This document shows, one piece after another, positions 59,228-64,000 of a stretch of 64,000 nucleotides of DNA (its first letter is position 1; every line of letters starts with the position of its first letter). Origin of the DNA: Rhexocercosporidium sp. MPI-PUGE-AT-0058. Lineage: Eukaryota; Ascomycota; Leotiomycetes; Helotiales. The position numbers were made by a program, and so were the translations under genes. The DNA lies in the NCBI GenBank assembly GCA_020746875.1, contig JAGTJL010000013.1, positions 310,001 to 374,000 on the forward strand, in the 5' to 3' direction. The notes beneath the pieces were generated by a model. That model was given only the letters and a program-made list of their open reading frames with translations, searched no databases and was not told the DNA's origin.

Positions 59228-60280
59228 ATGGCACCAGAAGTACCACCTCGCCCTTTTGGCCCTCGTCGAGCACCAAGAAGCATGCAAGACATGGCTTCCT
59301 ATCAATACACCCACGAAGTCAATGAATCCGCTGAAAGTCTCCCTGCCATCGGCGAATTTCCGGCCATGGAAGCTGTACACACACCACCAGGCATCACAAG
59401 AACACCGAAATCTCCATGCCAGAAACCAAGAATCAGACGATCACACAGGGTCATGCTAGATGCATCGACGACTCCAGCCAACAGCCCGCCAAGATCACCA
59501 CGGGCAAGTAGAGGAGAATTGGCAGACGAAGAGCCCTTCATGGACTTCTCTTCTTTCGGAGCTATTCTAGCTGCTCCAGCGAATTCATTACCTCCATCGC
59601 TCCCAGCCAGGGAAAGACGACAGTCAAATGAGAGCACTAAATCTTTGTCCATGTTGACTTCAAGGAAAATTCCAGGTCCAATGGCAACGCTGATGTACGC
59701 CCATCGACCGCTTAGGCTTTCGCATCTTGATTCTGGGTTCGTTAACGGCGCTGGCCAACAGGAACCACAAAATGGGATAATCGAACCAAATGCCATTGGA
59801 GGGAACGATGATGTGGACATCAGAAACAGTATTGACAACGATGATTTTCAAACTTCATACAGCGATGACCACACCAGCACTTACAGCACCGCTGAAACAT
59901 CTCCCGAGACCCGGGCTAGGATACCCAAATCCTTGCAAAAGATAAAAGACAAGGTAGAGCATATCACACGGTTCATGAAAGGCTCGCCAATGCGCCTATC
60001 CCACAACATCGAGATCTGGAAATGGGAGATAGAGCAAAAGAAATCTGAACGATACCAGAAGAAACAAGCCAAGAAAGCAATAGAGGAAGAACAAATGGTA
60101 CACGTGAGTTTTGAGAGGGACCAGGCGCGGGCAGCAAAGAAGTTCGTGAAAGAGATGAAGGGTCGGGGGAATGCTGAAACGGGGGGTAGGACCTTGAGGG
60201 AGTTCTGTAGTGATATTGTGTGGAATACGAGTCGGTTGAGGAAACCGTGGGGATCCCTTGGGATAGAGAGGGGTTTGTAG
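59228..60280 (+). CDS. Hypothetical fungal protein, basic with C-terminal coiled coil
   Basis: A single-exon gene of 350 residues. The first two thirds are Pro/Ser/Thr-rich and probably disordered (VPPRPFGPRRAPR, TTPANSPPRSPRA). From about residue 230 a structured part follows: IPKSLQKIKDKVEHITRFMK, then a basic helix (EIEQKKSERYQKKQAKKAIE) and a Trp-containing C-terminus (DIVWNTSRLRKPWGS). No catalytic or transport motif is visible. The conserved-looking C-terminal half suggests a real gene rather than chance. I do not recognise the family. Confidence 0.65.
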   Translation: MAPEVPPRPFGPRRAPRSMQDMASYQYTHEVNESAESLPAIGEFPAMEAVHTPPGITRTPKSPCQKPRIRRSHRVMLDASTTPANSPPRSPRASRGELADEEPFMDFSSFGAILAAPANSLPPSLPARERRQSNESTKSLSMLTSRKIPGPMATLMYAHRPLRLSHLDSGFVNGAGQQEPQNGIIEPNAIGGNDDVDIRNSIDNDDFQTSYSDDHTSTYSTAETSPETRARIPKSLQKIKDKVEHITRFMKGSPMRLSHNIEIWKWEIEQKKSERYQKKQAKKAIEEEQMVHVSFERDQARAAKKFVKEMKGRGNAETGGRTLREFCSDIVWNTSRLRKPWGSLGIERGL

Positions 60281-60555
60281 GGACAGAGTTTGGAGGAGGG
60301 AGGATTGGATTAGGAGATATGGGGAGAGAGGAGATGTGAGGGGCTTGGAAGAGAGGGGTGGGGAGATGATGACCTTTGTGAGGACTTCGCGGGAAGTGGA
60401 GGAGGAAGAGAGGAGGGCAAATGGGTTTGCCTAGGGCTGTATGTGTATGTGGAGAGGGAGTTTCGGGTGAACCTGCCTGGATAGTGTCAAAATATGGGAT
60501 TCCTTAAAGATAGACGGCATTTATTCTGGAATATACACTTTAGAACTCGTCTTAC

Positions 60556-61911
60556 TCATATTTGCCGTATCTCCTTCCCGCGCATCTCTGGTCTCTCGAC
60601 TTCCCATTCATCTCTCAACACAGCAAATAAAGTGTCTGCCACCAATACACTCAGTCCCAAACTCCACACCAAAGTGATGGCATAGAAGAAGTTGGCGTTT
60701 CCACTTCCAGCGTAGATCCAGAGGTAGTAGAATGCTGGACCGAGAAGTGTTGCATACAGCACGGTTGAGGATGCTAGGAAAGTGTACCTCATGAGCGGAA
60801 AGACGTGCCTGTAGAGTGGGAATAATGCCAGGAAGAGCGAGGTGTCTGAGATTGAGGGGTACGGCTTGAAAATAGCGAAAATACCGAGGAGAATCGTAAG
60901 GACGAACAGCGGTTGGCGGCGCAGTCGGATTGTGAGACCAGCAACATATGAGGAGAGATGGATCCAGAAGACTCCTAGAAAGAAGTTTCTGAAAGAGTCA
61001 AACATCTCAATGAAGAAGTACCACCAGAGTCCGACGTTGGGCGTTAGATCTGGAAGTAGTAGTTGCACACCATATGTTGACTCGAGGAACTCCCAGGACC
61101 CCGTGATCATGAATGACATCTGGAGAAGAGCGTATAGAGACCCACCGACAGCGAACGCATTTCCAATAACAAAGCTGTAGACAGTTTCTTCTACATTTCT
61201 ATTCCTCTTCCGGTCGTAGGCGAGAAGGGCTAATGGTGGGAAGAGGAGGATCGGGTACATCGAGAGGTAGGCTGCGAAGGAGAGGGCGAACATTGAAGTA
61301 AACGAGGCCCCCACAACAGCTTTGGCAATGGCGTGAAGGATGGCGCATGTTGTGAGGACACTTGTTGGTCTGCCTATACAGGTCGCTATGGTAAAAGGGT
61401 TGAACAGGAACCTTGATATTTAAGCATTGGCAAAGCAGTAGAGCTTGAAGACTTACGCTCCAGCAATCGCATAGCTACTCCATCGTTTATCCTTCCTTGG
61501 TGATGTATAGAGCTTCGAAGACCCAGCTTCCCCCGATTCCGCAATCTGCATAAGTGCATTGGCACTCAAAAGGTCGACCAATATGTACAACAGATATGTA
61601 AAGGCGGGGTAGGACATTGAATTCGGGAGGAGCGAGAATAGGGGGAGGAGCAGTGGCGCTTGGTGGTAGACTCCTCCGTCGTAAGGAGAGACATTGTGGT
61701 TATAGAGAAAGAGACCTTCTTGTACTGTACTGCAGTTAGATTATTTCCTCACTTGCAAAGAACTAAACTTGCATCTCTTGAAGCTGGTGACTGGAGTGGA
61801 TATTTCGACGCGACCTGTCAACAGATCCGGCAGTCCTGGGAGCGAGAAAAACAAAAGCCTGACAGCCGCAGCGGTGGCAAATAGAGTAGCTTTCCTCCTA
61901 TCGACGTTCAT
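60556..61911 (-). CDS. gab1: GPI transamidase subunit PIG-U (yeast Gab1/Cdc91)
   Basis: Three exons (61911-61773, 61724-61457, 61411-60556) give 420 residues of mostly membrane helices. Recognisable blocks are PDLLTGRVEISTPVTSFKR, QEGLFLYNHNVSPYDGGVYH, YFFIEMFDSFRNFFLGVF and IFKPYPSISDTSLFLALFPL, ending in YAGSGNANFFYAITLVWSLG. The first intron is GC-AG (T|GCAAGT) and splicing it restores SFKRLQEGLF. PIG-U is one of five subunits of the ER complex that attaches GPI anchors to proteins. The start at 61911 is the first ATG; the frame upstream lacks one. It is divergent from nop7 across a 257-nt promoter. Confidence 0.92.
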
Positions 61912-62168
61912 TTTGGAATTATGTGGGAACAAAAGAGTGAGGCTCAATTATTGAACACCGTTGGAAGTCAACAAGCCCCCTAAAGCTCTCGAGATCTGGT
62001 CTTCGCGACGGACTTGGAGAGTGGATCATTGGCTGGAAGTAGCAGGCGGTGAGGTGGCAGTAAATATTTAGCTCCAATATTTTTTACCCGACGAGAAAAA
62101 GTGAGGAAGCTGCCGCAAACCCCACATCCAGCTCTTCAACCACGATTGAATATCACCACAACCGCAAC
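61912..62168. promoter_or_regulatory. Short divergent promoter of gab1 and nop7
   Basis: Only 257 nt separate the two start codons, so both genes must share regulatory DNA here. An AT-rich run (about 62060-62095) lies near the nop7 side. Confidence 0.5.
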
Positions 62169-64000
62169 AATGGGAAGAATTAAGAAGAAAGGAGTCTCTG
62201 GCCAAGCCAAGAACTTCATTACTCGAACTCAGGCTGTGCGCAAACTCCAGATTAGTCTGCCCGATTTCCGCAAACTCTGCATCTGGAAGGGAATCTACCC
62301 TCGAGAACCGCGCAACAAGAAGAAAGCCTCGAAATCTTCAAGCGCATCTACGACTTTCTACTACACAAAAGATATCCAGTACTTGCTCCACGAGCCATTG
62401 TTGCAGAAGTTCCGCGAGCAGAAGGCGCTTGAGAAAAAGATCTCGAAGGCCCTGGGTCGAGGAGATGCTGGTGATGCGCACAGATTGGAGAAAAATGCCA
62501 ATCGGCCAGAGAAGACGGGCAAGACGAAATATACACTCGATCATGTTATCAGGGAGCGTTATCCTACATTCGTTGATGCGCTGAGGGACCTAGATGATTG
62601 TCTTTCAATGCTGTTTTTATTCGCCAACCTCCCTTCCACACCGACTGTTCCTGCGAAGATGATCGCCAGATGCGAGCGATTGTGCCTCGAGTTCCAGCAT
62701 TATCTGATAGTTTCGAATAGCTTGCGCAAGTCGTTCTTGTCAATTAAGGGTATATACTACCAGGCGACTATTCAAGGACAGGATATTCTGTGGTTGGTTC
62801 CTTACAAGTTCAATCAGAGAGTTACTGGAGATGTAGATTTCAGAATTATGGGCACATTCGTTGAGTTCTACCAGACTCTACTCGGCTTTGTCAACTTCCG
62901 TCTCTATACCTCAGTTGGATTGGTCTATCCTCCAAAATTCGACACAACTAAGGATGATCAGGGCGCTGAGTTGGGTGCATTTTCGCTTGAGGGTAATGGA
63001 ATTGGGGCGATTACACAGCTAAAGCAGATTCCGGGTACCGAACCGGCAAAGCCAGACCCAAAGCTTCAGAAGGAGATTGATAAATTGATGTCACAATTGA
63101 ACCAACCCGAGGAGGAAGTTAAGGAGCCAGCTACTAGTCAAACATTGCCAGGCGAGGAGGACGAGGAGGAGCAAGCGACGGATACCATCGACAAGTTTGA
63201 GCCCGCAGCTCCTGGTGGAGATATTCTGCTACAACCTTCATATTCTGCGACCGATCCTTCCACCCTCTTTTCGAACTTCACATTCTTCCTCTCCCGAGAG
63301 ACTCCCCGCCAACCGATTGAATTTATCCTCAGGGCATTTGGCTGCAAGCGCATTGGTTGGGATGCTGTTCTTGGAGATGGCGCGTTCACACATAACGAGC
63401 TTGACCCAGCAATTACTCACCAAATTGTTGATCGACCACCAATTCAAGTTGATCTTGAAGAGGAGCAGGCTGAGGACAACCAGACTGCTCAGAAATTGAA
63501 GCCAGGATCCAGAGTTCCAGGGAGAATTTATGTCCAACCACAATGGATTTGGGATAGTGTGAACGAGGAGGAGCTTAAAAGACCAGATCTGTACGCCCCA
63601 GGCGCACAATTACCTCCCCATCTCAGTCCATTCGTCAAGAAGGTCAGAGGACAATATGACCCAAGCGCACCACTCAACGAGCAAGAGCGCGAGGATGAGG
63701 AATTGGAGGCAGCAAGTGATGATGAGGCCGATGTATCAGATGATGAGATGGCTGTTCAAGAACCGAAACTTCTGACCAACGACGAGGTTGATGCAACTGC
63801 TGAGGGTATGGATGTTGCGGGCTCTGAAGATGACGATTCTGAGGAAGATGATGTTGAAGATCAAGTTGGCTCGTTCAGTGGATTCTCTGAGGGCGAGGAA
63901 GAAGAGGAAGATGAAGCTACCTCATCTGCTATGCGCAGACAGCGTGAACTCGAGGCAGAACTTACAGGAGTCGCATTGGAAGAAAAGGAAGTTGATCCAA
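62169..64000 (+). CDS. nop7: Nop7/Pescadillo ribosome-biogenesis protein, 3' end outside window
   Basis: The frame is open from ATG 62169 to the window edge (610 codons), with no intron. [20 protein letters not shown] is the typical N-terminus. The Pescadillo domain follows ([60 protein letters not shown]). A BRCT domain spans about residues 355-460 ([46 protein letters not shown]). The rest is acidic. Nop7 acts with Erb1 and Ytm1 in the nucleolus in 27S pre-rRNA processing and 60S assembly. Fungal homologues are about 600-680 residues, so little is missing. Confidence 0.95.

Noticed and set aside
1..64000. CRISPR arrays, transposons, rRNA or viral genes
   Set aside because: No regularly spaced repeats, no transposase, integrase or reverse-transcriptase motifs and no rRNA-like sequence were seen.

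Overview
The window looks like chromosomal DNA of a filamentous ascomycete, most likely a leotiomycete-type (Helotiales-like) fungus. Most genes carry short spliceosomal introns of 45-140 nt with GT-AG ends and CTAAC/CTGAC-type branch sites. The gene content is typically fungal: a bZIP+DUF3425 regulator, microsomal P450s, an AA9 lytic polysaccharide monooxygenase (LPMO), a GPR1/FUN34/YaaH transporter, Rrn9, PIG-U and Nop7. There is no transposon, rRNA, convincing tRNA gene or CRISPR array. All exon models were built by hand from reading frames, splice signals and paralogue comparison; none has transcript support.

Left part (1-16.8 kb). A long leader precedes a bZIP regulator (3891-5432). A probable pseudogene and an F-box fragment follow. 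Then comes a compact oxidative cluster: a P450 (minus, 8148-9896), a divergent P450 (plus, 10507-12193, broken by one missing G), an MFS transporter (13033-14716) and an FAD monooxygenase (15351-16802). A 14-mer, TTGGGGTTGGGATA, occurs both in the P450/P450 divergent promoter (there within an inverted repeat) and upstream of the MFS gene, so these genes may answer to one regulator. No backbone synthase lies beside them.

Middle (17-31 kb). A conserved acidic protein with a possible Cut8/Sts1 relation (17038-18126, minus), a large membrane glycoprotein (20740-22822) with Ser/Thr-rich remnants after it, a thioesterase-fold protein (24425-25598, minus), an AA9 LPMO (26848-27844, minus), a gene-poor stretch holding two adjacent near-perfect hairpins, and a RidA-like protein (30624-31064).

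31-41 kb. A five-exon A-T-R1-R2 carboxylic-acid reductase (31625-36089) has the architecture of the fungal glycine-betaine reductase ATRR, which makes choline from glycine betaine. Two TCACGTGA sites lie upstream. A nucleotidyltransferase pseudogene and a mitochondrial carrier follow.

39-54 kb. Three dispersed paralogues (39490-40711 plus; 50465-51710 minus; 52328-53694 minus) encode small secreted proteins from 6-9 exons, several of them micro-exons. Their W-G/Q/PGD/E-W spacing resembles the glutamic-peptidase G1 (eqolisin) layout, which I consider the most interesting unexplained signal. The third copy has a damaged first exon and a Glu-to-Lys change at the putative catalytic Glu. A six-kb gene-poor stretch and an acetate-transporter-family gene (46963-47999) lie between them.

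Right end (54-64 kb). Two frame-broken genes, then a housekeeping block: RNA polymerase I factor Rrn9 (56749-58696, minus), a hypothetical basic protein (59228-60280), GPI-transamidase subunit PIG-U/Gab1 (60556-61911, minus) and the ribosome-biogenesis factor Nop7/Pescadillo, which runs off the window.
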